Assembly: GCA_013339895.1 (NCBI GenBank)
Contig: JABACO010000003.1
Location: 11,898,754-11,962,753, forward strand
DNA: 64,000 bases
Reading direction: 5' to 3'
Source: Ephydatia muelleri
Lineage: Eukaryota > Porifera > Demospongiae > Spongillida > Spongillidae
Below, piece by piece: positions 41,305-52,821 of this stretch. Numbering within the stretch: the stretch's first letter is position 1; each line of letters opens with the position of its first letter. The translations under genes were made by a program, and so were the position numbers. The notes beneath the pieces are model-generated. The model was not told the DNA's origin. It saw only the letters and a list, made by a program, of their open reading frames with translations, and ran no database searches.

Positions 41305-44300
41305 TTAGGTAGCACTGTCACTTCCTGGCAAGCATTTGTGTTCATGACACTGGTAGAGGCATTCATGGAACAAAGCTTGTTTTTCATTGTCTGGAAAGTA
41401 AAAGTAAGTAAATGATCTAAACATCAAGTCTAATTGAAGAGTTTGTGCAATGCATACACACCATGACCAAACGGATGACCTGAGTGAAACACTCTGAACA
41501 ATACGATTCACTAGTGTGTGCACATTCAAAACAATTGACACTTACAACATTACTAATTAGGTATACCAATTGAGTATGATGTACACAATAACAGGTGAGC
41601 ATACACCGTATCTAAAGAAAATTTGTACTTCTTCAATATCCAAACCTTTATTACATGTACATGTATGAACAACCTTTGCCCAATAACAACATAGCCCATT
41701 GTACGGTAATGGATGAAATCCAGTACCGCAGAATTAAACGTTCTGAATAACTAATTCTCCGCATCTTTTGTATCACCTTCCCCTACAATGGTATATGTGG
41801 TATTGTGTACTCATTGCAATGCTTCTAAATGACCTGCTTCAATCCTCTATTTTTCCTGCATCATTTATTCTGAACTTGTGCAACAGATATTTACCTATCA
41901 TGCTCTAACATGATTTTATCGTACCACACACTGTATTTCATGATAAGGCTTGGATACTTAGGTATAGTACAGAATAGCACATATGTTCGAATTGATTAGA
42001 CTCCTTGTGATTCATTTTGTGATGTATATTGTTATGTAGTATGTCAAACGGATTTATCATTTTAAGTATCAGATACTATTTACAGAGTATACATTTTGCA
42101 AGCAGATGCTTACCTGTTATACTTTTGAGTCTCTGAGACAAACCATTCGACAGTGGCTAGAGCAAATATTGTTGTGGTTGAGATAATTGGTGCAACAATT
42201 ACATGTGCATGTGCATTTACAGGAAATGACATACATGTATAAAACAAATCACAATAGCTCCTCCAACAATGTAAGCATATAGTTGTAAGAAACCTTAGTT
42301 TACATGTAGGTGGGCTAGATTACATTGCAATGAAAAAACTACAGACATTAAAAAATAGATGTAATTCATATGATCAGAATTAAATAATTTTACTTCCTAC
42401 GTTTAGCTTGGAAGAGATTTCTATGGAGAAAAAACATTGTCACTAGAGTAATTAAACTAACAAAGTTACCTAAACTAAACTTACAATATCACGATGTTAA
42501 GAGAGAACGTGCGGTTGTGATTGGTTGATAGCAGCAATAATTACAAATTGAATTGTCATCAACAGGTAAATTACTTCAATATCAAACGTTCAGTTTATAA
42601 AATTACCATGCCATACATATATCCTAATACGAGATTGTTTCCACGAAAGGGACCTAATGCATGTTTTTTCAAGATTTCAATATTTTTTTTTGCGGAAACG
42701 ATCCCATATATTGACTAAAACTAAAAATAATAATAATAAATACCATTTTTTCAATTGCCAACAGAAGGTTTGATGGAAGGATGGAAGGTAAGGTCACTTC
42801 ATAATAGATGTAGATTTTTCCAGAAAATGTTGTATATACTAAGCAAGGCTTTGTTCTATCGCCAGTCATTCCATAGTGACCTTCAGAAAAGAAATAACAA
42901 ACGAAATACTGATTACAACAGAATTATATGCATACAATAGCTATGATTTTAAAAAATTTGATTAAAAAATAAATACATAGGGCATTTATATTTCTTCTCA
43001 TGGCTAAAATACTTTTTGCTCAGGAATGAAGAAAGTAAATATTATAATTAACCCCTGTATCTGACACCTCTCCCATAAAAATTGGCAATAATGAACATTG
43101 TATAGAACATTAATGAACATCTTCAACAAAACACTGCACAAAGGTGCAGCCCAGCTGCCAAGAATGATGAACAAATTTTTCTAAGGCTGCATCAATAGTT
43201 CAATGCATTTCACACACTAGAATTATTATTAAAGTTACAGTGTGCACACTGTTAATGACACAGAGTTTACATGCTTGAGTTCTGAATCAGCTTATAACTC
43301 CTCAATCCGGGATGTGGCCATCGACGCTCCCTCAGCAATATTAATGGTAAAGATTTACCTTAAAAACTCTAGGTACGATCAGCTTGGTACTTCTGCAGTG
43401 CAATGGCTGTCCCCTATGCCCAATTGCAGCCCTTCTGAATTTCATACATATAAATGTACTGTAGGTGTACACATCATCATGCCCGGCTGCTTTTTCATCA
43501 ACCGCGAGAAATACATGTACTAAGTCTTGTTTTGAATCTGGAATTCAGAATGCTGAACCAGATTGCAGGGCAGTTTCAGAATGGGAACAGCAACCAGTGC
43601 TGCAATAGGACTACATGACCCAAGCGCTAGGATGATGGATGGCACAGGGCTGCTACATCAGGACACCAACAAGCTTCCTTACCGCATTTACCGCTGCATT
43701 AACTAAACAGGCAGGGTTTATTAATAACGGTGCATATCAACAATTACAGATCACTTGATGTACAGCGCTTGTACTTTATATGCTATGTGCAACTTTTTTT
43801 TGCAGTATGTCCATATATGTTGTGCATACCTATGTAATGATGATGATAAAGCATATGATCAGTACTCAGTTGTACAATAGTCATGGGGGTGGAGAAGCCC
43901 CGATTTGGGCCTCCTTCACCTTGGGCAGGGATATGGCACGGTTGAGTGGGTGATGCCCTATAACCACACACCACACCATGTCTACCCCAGCCCTGACCTA
44001 TGCCAAGAGAGTACAGAGGTCAGCCAAGAACGAGCTAGCATACATTGTGCACGAAATCGACCATAAGTACATCATAAGAGCTGCTGCATGTGTATGTCAT
44101 TTAGAAAAATGACTACAGTTGATCACATGCATGCTTCTTTTCTCCCTGCATGTTAGTTCCTAATGGGATTTGCATATTTACATTATTGTACATAGGGAAC
44201 AAGATGCATACAGGGGGGTTGTGCAATCAAAATTTAAGCAACAACATTTAGCAATCCTAACAGCAGAAGACATCAGCTTCATGTGATACATTTTGGGCTC

Positions 44301-47287
44301 ATAATCTGTACTTAACACACAGTAGATCAATACAACTAAGTAACTTTATTTCTTGGTGTAACTGCTATTACTAGATGTCATATGCTCACTTTTATCCCTC
44401 AACCAGCCCTACTTTACTTGTTTCAATTTTTGTTGTTGATCCAATGCTTTCTGATCCAGAAATGGCATATACATGTAGCAGCTAGAGACACCAGGCTCAG
44501 TCTTTTTAAAACCATTCTCATTTTCTACAGGTATCTTACTTAAATGACCTCCCTTGTGCATACATATGAAAAGCACAAAACCAAACTTAATTTTAAACAA
44601 TTTGCATGCATCAAGATAGCAAAATTAGTACCTGCACAAAATGATGCAACAGCTTCCTCAAACCGATATCTGATCACATTCTTGTATTGGTCCACAATGT
44701 AGGTCATTCCGTCCCATGCACACGCAATAATTTCATCCTCTCCATTGCCCTAAAGAGACATTTATAAAATCGATACATGCTGTATAATATGTCAGCCAAC
44801 CAGATATACATGTATGATTGAAAAAATACATCAAATAATAAATACATTGATAGAGTTCATTTAATTACTAATGTAATTTACAAATACAGCTAACTACAGT
44901 ATGCATATGACTTTCTATAACTTAGTAAGGTGAATGCATGCAACAATAACTACAAACAGGTGAAATGCTTATCATTCATTAAGTACCAGTTTCAGCATGT
45001 TTATCCTATTGTGATGCCGCAAGATATTCCTTATGATCTACACAGTTACAACATTTTCTTAAAATAATCTGAGAGACAACAGCCAACTGCGAGAATCGAT
45101 CTTCATGCTATGTCACTCGCATGTTTTGCTTCCATGATGCACAAGCATAGAGTTGTAGAAAGAGAGGATGTGGAGTTATATTAATGCAAGGCTTGCAAAC
45201 ATCACAAGCCACACCCTTTACAGTCCTTCAACTACATGTACAATAAGCAAAAAGATCAAGTTTACACTAAGATCTCTGGTCAGCCACCGTGAAGGAGTAG
45301 ATGTACAGGCCTTTAGACTGTGTCATTTGGCATAGCCTTAGACATAATGTGATTCTGTTTGGGAATACTTTTTGTTTGCCACAAATGTGTTTCACAATAG
45401 ATAATAATTATTGAGTGCAATGAAGTAAATAACTTTGATGGGTTTTCATGAGTCAATTATTACAAATGAATTCTTCCCACAGCTACATGTATGCCTTATG
45501 CAAAAAGAATGTCCGATGCAGCATTTATAACTACATGGCTCACTGTCAAATCCAGCTTTGTTATTGCAAAGAGACTATGATCAACTTGAAGTTCCCACTG
45601 CTTTCCCCCTTTCATCATAACACGAATACATCCTATATGACGCAAAGGAAATAAAATACACACACAAAATTGGTTTCATCATCTGTGAATCCTTTGTTAA
45701 TTATTTTATGAGAAACATCACATTTACTGGTGCTGCTATGGTCTAGCTGTGAAAAGATTCATAGAACATGGCTAACAACACACACTGATATGCATATTAT
45801 GAATATTGACTACCTTCCTTTAATATTACGACACAATGCATTTGTACATGAGCACATACCATCTAATGTGCAAAGTGCAACAAGATGGCGGTTGCCTTCA
45901 TTTGTAGGGGAGTTGGCAATGTTACGTCTGATGTCCCCCACAACCTCTGTGGATGTAGAAGGATTGCTTTTCTGAGGCTGGCCAACTACTGGCATTTGAA
46001 CAATATGATGAACTTCATGATGGCCACTATAACATAGATAATGAATATATGCATAAACCGAACACTGCATCCATGAATGTTGGACATGTGAACATAATAC
46101 AGCTATTGTTCCAAACAATCGAATGAGTTCAAACCAATGACCTTAGGATAGAACAGTGAGCAAGCCTACAGACCAATGCACAATATCACAGTGGTGGTCC
46201 AAACAGAGATATCAAGTAGCTGATTAATGATCATTTGCAATATCATTAGAAGATATTGAAAATCTTAGTTCCAGCCATAGCACTTAATGTAAAATGGTGT
46301 GCTTGGGCCTAGATGCTGGTACACTACAGATACAACCCTCCCGGTTTAAGACTCTGTACCATAAGTATTATATGGCTGAATATGTGTACAATTTCAGAAG
46401 CACTGATGACCAGTTGAAGCAACATTGTCTAAGGTGAAGCCTTGCTACATGTGACATTTGATGTGCGGAGAATTTGAGTACATGTATCCTGATTTGTTTG
46501 TGTGAATATATATGGACTACATGTACATGTACTGTGAGTGTAATTGGATATCTCTCCTGATTTAAAGTGTTCTTGTGATCGCTTAGCAACAAGAAACAAT
46601 GAGAATTGCCTATAAATATATGCAGGGCATGAGTACAGTAGGAGACACAAAATGTGTATGTGTGTTTGAGCTGTGTTCCAATGTGTCGTAGATGTGTACA
46701 TCAGTTCATGTTTAAGGTATTGTGCACATGCATGTGTTGACGATCATTGAAAGAAGCAGCCACATTAGCACATGTATATTTCTAATGAAACACTGTCTAC
46801 GCATTATTTTGTTCCAATTACATGTATCTGCTTAAATTCCCAGCGACTTTTAAAATGTGTCTGTCCAATGTTGTGCTTGTGTACATTGACTTGTGTGGAC
46901 TTGGGAGTACAATACTAAAATACATTGTTCACACCTCCTATAGACAGTGCAACTAAACACCTACCATTTCCGCGTAAGCGCATGCCCAAAGGCATGGATT
47001 TCAATACAAATCTATACTCAATTCATTAAACGCGTATCACTCATGTCTATCAAAGCAAAACATAATCTGTTTCATGTCTCCTACTGTAGTTAAAGTTTAG
47101 CATAACGTTTAACAGCACAAAAATGTGTTGTCCAGTTATTGACAAGCATAACTTACCCTTCCTTGTCGGTGTCAGAAAAGGGTGCACTGACACCTTCATA
47201 GGCATATGGTATATAGGTCCCACCAGGCTGAGATACAATTAGCTGGTTCATTCCATTACTGCCAAGTGTTGTACTAAGGCAGCCAAT
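41305..47287 (-). CDS. ITFG2: ITFG2-like KICSTOR subunit, N-terminus not found
   Basis: Human ITFG2 is part of KICSTOR, which anchors GATOR1 at lysosomes to restrain mTORC1. Four phase-consistent minus-strand exons: 47287-47157 (IGCLSTTLGS, QLIVSQPGGTY), 46026-45860 (VVGDIRRNI, HLVALCTLDG), 45632-45544 (KQWELQVDHSLFAITKLDLT), 44749-44632 (GNGEDEIIACAWDGMTYIVD, VASFCAG). These match the second half of ITFG2's beta-propeller, including LCTLDG and ACAWDG.TYI.D. A probable last exon is 41390-41305 (QALFHECLYQCHEHKCLPGS, stop), fitting the C-terminus. The exon(s) between 44632 and 41390 were not identified, and a retrotransposon relic sits there. No exon for the first ~190 residues was found up to 64 kb, so the gene may be interrupted, carry a huge transposon-filled intron, or be partly lost. 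Confidence 0.8.
43290..43710 (+). pseudogene. Tyrosine-recombinase fragment of a Ngaro/DIRS-like element
   Basis: The frame 43242-43523 includes RDVAIDAPSAILMVKIYLKN and PGCFFINREKYMY. These align with DVAVD...MVKIHLKKSKCDQF and PGCFFMDQQKK of the 55-kb copy. Further on, SFRMGTATSAAIGL (about 43576-43617) matches the catalytic HSFRIGAATSTA box without its His, and HQDTNKLP-type frames continue. Several frameshifts; dead copy within an ITFG2 intron. Confidence 0.75.
43890..44010 (+). repeat. Retroelement 3'-terminal conserved motif, copy 1
   Basis: CACCTTGGGCAGGGATATGG then CACGGTTGAGTGGGTG at about 43918-43954 recurs almost exactly at 55555-55592. Both lie a few hundred bp 3' of a tyrosine-recombinase ORF in the same orientation, so this is probably part of the element's terminal or untranslated region. 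Confidence 0.8.
44010..44400. other. ITFG2 intron sequence, no feature
   Basis: No repeat or coding signal recognised. The minus-strand frame 44409-44600 next to it (VENENGFKKTEPG) may hold a missing ITFG2 exon but does not match the family convincingly. Confidence 0.3.
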
Positions 47288-47892
47288 CTGAATTAAGATA
47301 AGCACATTGGAAAAAAGAATGGTGTGAACACTTACAAAAATGTATGCACATATTCAACTTTAAATATCAGAGAGATGAGTGCAAATACAAGCGCTCGAAA
47401 AAATATTATGCAGACGGATGTGGTGATAATTGTTTGGTAAGAGGGTGGATTGAGGAAGTGGAATGATGGGTCAAGTGTGAGCTGTCACACAATACACGGT
47501 GATATTCAGAATCGGTATGCATGGACCAATTATCATTGGTAACAAAGACTGGTCTGTTAAAATGATCGCATAATTTGAGTACCTGTCACTTGTTTATACA
47601 TAATGACATGATCCTTTATAGATGACATGGAGCACAATCCTTGTTGCCAAGATTTTGTGCATTACAAAACAGCAGTTGTATTTTGTGTCACATTTTAGCA
47701 CTGCCTCGGCTGTGATTTATGTTTAGGTAGTCTAAGCTCTCCATCTCTAAGAAAAAACCACACATGACTACATGTACATCACACTCCTCAGTAGTTTGTC
47801 GTTTAAATTTCGTGGTTTCAGTGAACCTAAAAAATTTAATGACGTCACGCTCATGGACACATCTACCCTTGTGCGTGTTTTCTCAGGTAAAA

Positions 47893-48540
47893 ATGGCTGA
47901 CTTCTTTGAATGTGAATGTATGGTGCGAGGCAACCATAAGTACAAAGACATCTGGGAAGCTGAAGTTGGCACAACTCTTCAATGCCAAAGGGAAACTGCC
48001 GATCCCCATGATATTTATGCCATTGCGGTTCTGAAATCAGGAGTAATAGTTGGTCACGGTCTGAAAAAAATATCCTCCACTTGCTCTTTGTTTCTCCAAA
48101 GTGGAGGAGCGATTCACTGTACAGTTACTGGTGCAAAGTGCTACTCTGCTGATTTAGAACAAGGGGGACTGGAAGTTCCATGTGTTTTGAAGTTTGTAGG
48201 TGACAGGGAGAAGCTCAAGTGTTTATTGGATAAAACACAGAAACTGGCTTGTTATGCTTTATCTAAAGACCAAGTACACTTGAAGCAACAATCAGTGAAC
48301 CCAAATGAAGAGAGCAAATCTGTTAGCGAGAGTGATAGCATCCCACAAACCAAGAAGATAAAGCTGTCTGCATCATGTGAAACCTTGACTGTCTGGCAGA
48401 GGGACATGATGAAGTCCTTTCAGTACATGCTAGGAAGACGCATAAAAATGTATTCGATCGATCGAGTGTTATCACTTGTGACAGTGAAGCGGTATGGAAT
48501 ATGTCTAAACCAGCATCGTCCGAATCCCGCCCGAATCTAA
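47893..48540 (+). CDS. HIRAN-like domain protein, 215 residues
   Basis: The reading frame is open from 47764, but I place the start at ATG 47893 (MADFFECECMVRGNHKYKDI). An acceptor-like TTTCTCAG lies just before it, and the family begins here. FECECMVRG, KDIWEAEVG, LQCQRETADPHD.YAIAV, GHGLKKIS..CSLFL, GGAIHCTVTGAKCYS and DLEQGGLEVPCVLKF are the conserved blocks of HIRAN-like proteins abundant in sponges and cnidarians. HIRAN domains in other proteins bind DNA 3' ends or stalled forks. The C-terminal ~70 residues are Ser/Lys-rich (KIKLSASCETLTVWQRDMM). The ORF ends where gag-like sequence of the next retroelement begins, so it may be a host gene truncated by the insertion or an accessory domain of that element. 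Confidence 0.65.
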   Translation: MADFFECECMVRGNHKYKDIWEAEVGTTLQCQRETADPHDIYAIAVLKSGVIVGHGLKKISSTCSLFLQSGGAIHCTVTGAKCYSADLEQGGLEVPCVLKFVGDREKLKCLLDKTQKLACYALSKDQVHLKQQSVNPNEESKSVSESDSIPQTKKIKLSASCETLTVWQRDMMKSFQYMLGRRIKMYSIDRVLSLVTVKRYGICLNQHRPNPARI

Positions 48541-48579
48541 AAATCTACAGACACAATGGCAGCGTGGGCATGCATAATC

Positions 48580-50305
48580 AGTGTATACCTTGGTGCATAT
48601 GTGCTTTTATAGATTTGACCACCAAGGCTCCCCCCGGGACGAGCACCGAGATGCCAACGTTTATGCCACTCGGTGAGGCAGGGGTCCCCCTGCTGCAACA
48701 GTCGCCACAAGATCCTGCAATCCCCATGCAACTGTCACGGCACTGGCGGCGCACTTGGTTAAATGGATTTTGGATTTCGACTTCGTCGAGATGTCCGATA
48801 TGCTCCCCGATGCATGGCAGGAGGACTCTATTCCGGCAAGCGACCCGCTATCATCGTCGTGCTGAGTTGTCTGAAGAGTACCGATCACGGAGATCACGCT
48901 CTGGCTGGAAGGTTGGCCTCAGTCCTCACCTCAAGGTACCCAGGCAAGGCTGCCAAGATGCGGGGCACCAGTCTTCGATAATACGTGCCGCCCGAAACTA
49001 CGATGGCACTGCGTGGGTAGTCTACGACCGGCAACTCCGTCGCGAGGCCCTGGCTCGAAGGGACCTAAATTGGTCGACAACCAATGCGTGGCTATACAGC
49101 GAGGCATTTACCGGGCGCGCCAAAGTGATCCCTTGTTGCCGTTACTGTCTCAGCGAGACGCACGATCTGCAGGCCTGCCCTGTGAACCCCGACAACCTAG
49201 ACCCAACCGGTCGAAGGCAATCGAGTCCCGGCGCTTCGGGGAAGGACATGTGCCGCAAAAGTTCCATTAGCCAGCAAGTCGCCAGTCCCAATACCATCCC
49301 AGCTGTTGGAAATTCTCCTAGACCCAGTAATGGACTGGACATCACCAGACTGGATGCGGCGCTTCAGGGCTACTATTACAACAGCCTTGCCCCATCGACC
49401 CACCGGTCATACGATTGCGCATTGAGGCGTTTCAATTCCTTTTGTGCGGAGTATAATGTATTCGACCCCTTCCCCGTAAATGAAAAACTACTTTGCAACC
49501 AAGCTGGCCAACGATAGCCTCGCTCCTCAGACGATTAAGGTATACCTCTCCGCTATTCGGAGCATGCAACTGTCCCTGGGGCTTCCACCCCCACAGGAAG
49601 AATTCACACTGCCCATGCTAAAGAGGGTGCTAGATGGGATTCGCAAAACTAGGGTGGCACAAGGCCGAAGCACACCGCGCATTCGTCTGCCGATCACAAT
49701 AGCGGTGCTGAGACAGATTAGAAGGGTAATCGACAGAGCACCAGAGCCTGATAGCCATGCGCTCTGGGCCGTAGCCACTGTTGCATTTTTCAGATTCTTC
49801 CGTCTTGGAGAGCTACTGGTGAGGAACGAAGCCGAATACACGACCATTACCCACTTATCATGGGGAGACGTAGCTGTGGATAGCAACTCAATGGCTTCCC
49901 TGGTCAAAATACATTTGAAGAAGTCAAAGTGCGACCAGTTCCGAGCATGGGCTGACATACTATTGGGTCGCACCGGATGTGACGTGTGTCCAGTGGGGCG
50001 ATAATTGCATACGTGAACCAAAGAGGCAAATCACTGGGGCACTTCTTCATCGATAGCGGGGGGAATGTTATCACGAAGCCACATTTGTCACGAAGCTGAG
50101 AGACTACTTAAAAGCTATTGGGCTGCCTAGCAATCAGTTCGCGGGCCATAGCTTCCGTATCGGCGCCGCAACTACAGCTGCACAGGTCGGCATCGAAGAC
50201 TCGATGATTCAAACTCTCAGCCGATGGCATAGTGCAGCCTTTCTTCACTACATCCGAACACCTCACGACCGATTGGCGGCGCTCTCGGTATCACTAGCGA
50301 AGTGA
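48580..50305 (+). mobile_element. Internally deleted Ngaro/DIRS-like retrotransposon (gag fused to tyrosine recombinase)
   Basis: Gag-like pieces (ILDFDFVEMSDMLPDAWQED, IIRAARNYDGTAWVVYDRQ, REALARRDLNWS, LYSEAFTGRAKVIPCCRYC) match the 51.7-52.6 kb gag. At about 49250 the gag zinc motif (KDMCRK) jumps straight to the region just before the recombinase, so the whole RT-RNase H (about 1.9 kb in the longer copy) is missing. The recombinase runs from about 49420: NDSLAPQTIKVYLSAIRSMQ, ATVAFFRFFRLGELL (with the first catalytic Arg), SWGDVAVD, then a stop at 50004. Shifted frames continue to AGHSFRIGAATTAA (HxxR) and RWHSAAFLHYIRTP (H...Y) near 50250. It ends with TGA near 50305. Catalytic residues are kept but frameshifts break the ORF. 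Confidence 0.8.
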
Positions 50306-50354
50306 CACGGACTACATTGTCAATGTATTCTAACATCTATGCATGTACTAGTGT

Positions 50355-50383
50355 GGTAGTTAAGTCATAGTGACTTAACTACC
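50355..50383. other. Perfect 13-bp hairpin 3' of the deleted retroelement
   Basis: GGTAGTTAAGTCA, loop TAG, TGACTTAACTACC. It lies about 50 bp after the recombinase stop and could be a 3' UTR or terminal structure of the element. No T-run follows and none is expected in a eukaryote. Confidence 0.7.
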
Positions 50384-50877
50384 GGAATGTGGTGAATGGC
50401 ATTGCAGAGACGTCCATGCAGAATGCTATTGATATATAGTTGCTCTTCCTGATTATGCAACTAATGGCGAGGTACAAGTTAATATGTGCTAATTGTTCCT
50501 ATGTGAGCATATGAATCTGACACTTACAGTGGGTTATGACTGATGCTCTCATCATGACTCGACATCAAATGCATACCACACAACTGTCCCTTGTCTAGCG
50601 GGAAGGTATGAATACGAACGCTATATTTTTACTTAAAAACTCAGTTCTTGTAGAATGATTGGAATTATAATACGGCTTCACGAGCAGAACATAGAGTAGC
50701 ACAGACAAGGAGAAAAAGCAGTGATGGCTGACGTTGTGGCAATACAGTTAACCGACCATCAAGCCCGCACCAGACTCGGGCCATTATAGGGAAGTCACGT
50801 GAGGCGTGTCACGCATGCGCATATCAGTAATAGTACGAGCGTGTGAAGCGAGGCAGTGAATTTTCTGCGGTCAACAC

Positions 50878-52579
50878 ATGGAGCCTTTCACTGAAGAGCA
50901 AAAGAAATGGATAGAGGATTATATGTCGAGAGCAATACCGAAGCCAGCCGAAGTAGCGGGACCATCTACCTCGTCCAGTGCCAAGGCGCAGCCCCAAACC
51001 CAATCGAACGGTTAGTGCAGTTTTGTGCGGTCAGAGAGTAACCATACACGCGTGCGCCAACGGAGGTGACACTAAGTTGCATGATTCGTCTATTTTGGTT
51101 ACCGAACGCGGCTATATTGCTCAGGAGTAAGGAAAATGTTGTCACCTCCGCCACGTGGCATACTAGCATTTTAAAGTAACTCGAAAACGGGTTCAGGTTG
51201 GCACGAAAAAGACGTAGGTCCTTTCGCAGTCCTGATCCTTCCGTAGTTTAATTGCATGGTACGTACGTATTCGTTAGATATCTTCTACTCAAAAGGGCAT
51301 CGGCCCGTTCGTTGGCTTCAGCCTAAGAGTTTAGCATCGGCCCACTCGGTTAGCATCGGCATACTCGTATAGCATCGGCATCGGCCCGCTCGGTTGGCAT
51401 CGGCATACTCGTTGCATGGTCATCGGCCCGCTCGGTTCCCATCGGCCTGCTCGTTTAGCATAAGTTGATATACTTGTTGCATGGCATCGGCCTAATCGTT
51501 CCAGCCGCGATTGGTCGGGCGTCGATCCCTCGTTACGCATCGGCATACTTGTACTTATATAACATGGGCATGCTCAGAGGCATCGGCCAGCGTATTAAGT
51601 TAGCCAAGTCACCAATAGTACTTGCGGCATGGGGGTGTGAATGCGTAGGGGATGATAGCGATAGCTATGCTTTAAAATAGTAAGATATAAATAAATATGC
51701 CTCCCTGATCTATGGCGTCTTTGTGTTGTAGGGCATCCTAAGGAGGCGGATACCATTGACATACCTACCTTTAATCCATCGGCGACGGACGGTACCAACA
51801 GCGCGACGGTACTGCCACTAGCCACCAGAAGGGCCGAGACCAACACGACGGGCGTGGCACCAGTCGGTCCCCTCGCGGGGATCTCGGCACGGTTAGCACG
51901 CCGGATCCTGGACTTCGTGTTCGTTGAGATGTGCGACCTCCTGCCGGACTCCTGGCAAGAGGAGTATCAGCAGGTGCTGGTACTGGACGGCTCCCTGCAG
52001 TCGCTATCGCGGCGCATGTCGCGAAAGGCACCGGTGCAGGATATCGGCCTGTGGGTGGAGTGCTTCTCCAGGATGGCAGCCGTGTACGCGTCTTGTTATC
52101 CCGACAAGGCCCCGGATATGTCTGCGTACCAGTCAACTATTGTCAGGGCGGCCCGGAATTTTGAAACGAGTGCTTGGGTGGCGTACGATCGCCAGTACCG
52201 CCGTGAGGCTCTCGCGAATAGGGACCTCAATTGGTGCCAGATAAACGTGCGACTCTATAACGAGGCTTTTACTGGCCATGCAAGGTCCATCCCGCGGTGC
52301 AAGCATTGTCTAAGCGACACTCACGCGACCGCAATTTGTCCCCTGGAGCCCAGCCTTGGAGGCATGGCTGCCACCACCCAGCCTCCCTTCAGCCTGACAG
52401 CCCCCGGCAGCTCCGAAGTCTGCCGGAAATACAACACGGGACGATGCACATTTCTTCAATGCCGATGTCGCCATGTGTGCCAAGGGTGTGGATACCCTCA
52501 TTCGTTGACCCAGTGCCCAAAAAGCGGCGCCTCAACGAGAGGCAATCAACCCCGTGAGCGGTCCCCAGGGAGAAAATGA
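50878..52579 (+). CDS. Gag-like protein of the tyrosine-recombinase retrotransposon
   Basis: Probable two-exon ORF. Exon 1 is 50878-51010 (MEPFTEEQKKWIEDYMSRAI ... QTQSNG) and exon 2 is 51732-52579, joined in phase 1 across a 721-bp intron with GTTAGT donor and TTGTAG acceptor. The body shows ARRILDFVFVEMCDLLPDSW, STIVRAARNFETSAWVAYDR, REALANRDLNWCQ and LYNEAFTGHARSIPRCKHC. The C-terminus has a zinc-rich segment CRKYNTGRCTFLQCRCRHVC followed by QGC and PHSLTQC, likely nucleic-acid binding. It would package element RNA. The intron contains a CATCGGC minisatellite. No stop interrupts the two exons, so this ORF looks intact. Confidence 0.65.
51296..51590. repeat. CATCGGC(CCGCTCGGTT) minisatellite
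   Basis: About a dozen imperfect units alternating GCATCGGCCCGCTCGGTT and GCATCGGCATACTCGT, within the putative gag intron of the retroelement. Confidence 0.85.
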
Positions 52580-52821
52580 AGCAATTGTAGAGTGCAAGTG
52601 ATTTACTGATTGTAACAGTTGTAATTTTGCCGATTTGATTACTTACGTTTATGTGCAATATGGTATACGGAGTACTACGGTACGTATGTGCATGATTGAT
52701 GCCATTCTAAAAGATGCATGGCGTCAAGCGCGTCTCCACTCTATTATTGAGTGTGATTGCCTGCTTGCAGGCTTAACAGGTACCTTGCATGCATATAATC
52801 GAAATGCTTTCTAACGTTGCA

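Noticed and set aside
44409-44600. Minus-strand ORF next to the ITFG2 FCAG exon as the next ITFG2 exon
   Set aside because: The splice phase does not give a sequence resembling the expected family segment; left unassigned.
51296-51590. Regular repeats considered as a CRISPR-like array
   Set aside because: Units are adjacent without unique spacers, and the genome is eukaryotic; it is a minisatellite.
51771-52136. Antisense ORFs over the gag region
   Set aside because: High GC content makes long shadow frames; the sense gag matches the paralogous copy at 48.6-49.2 kb.
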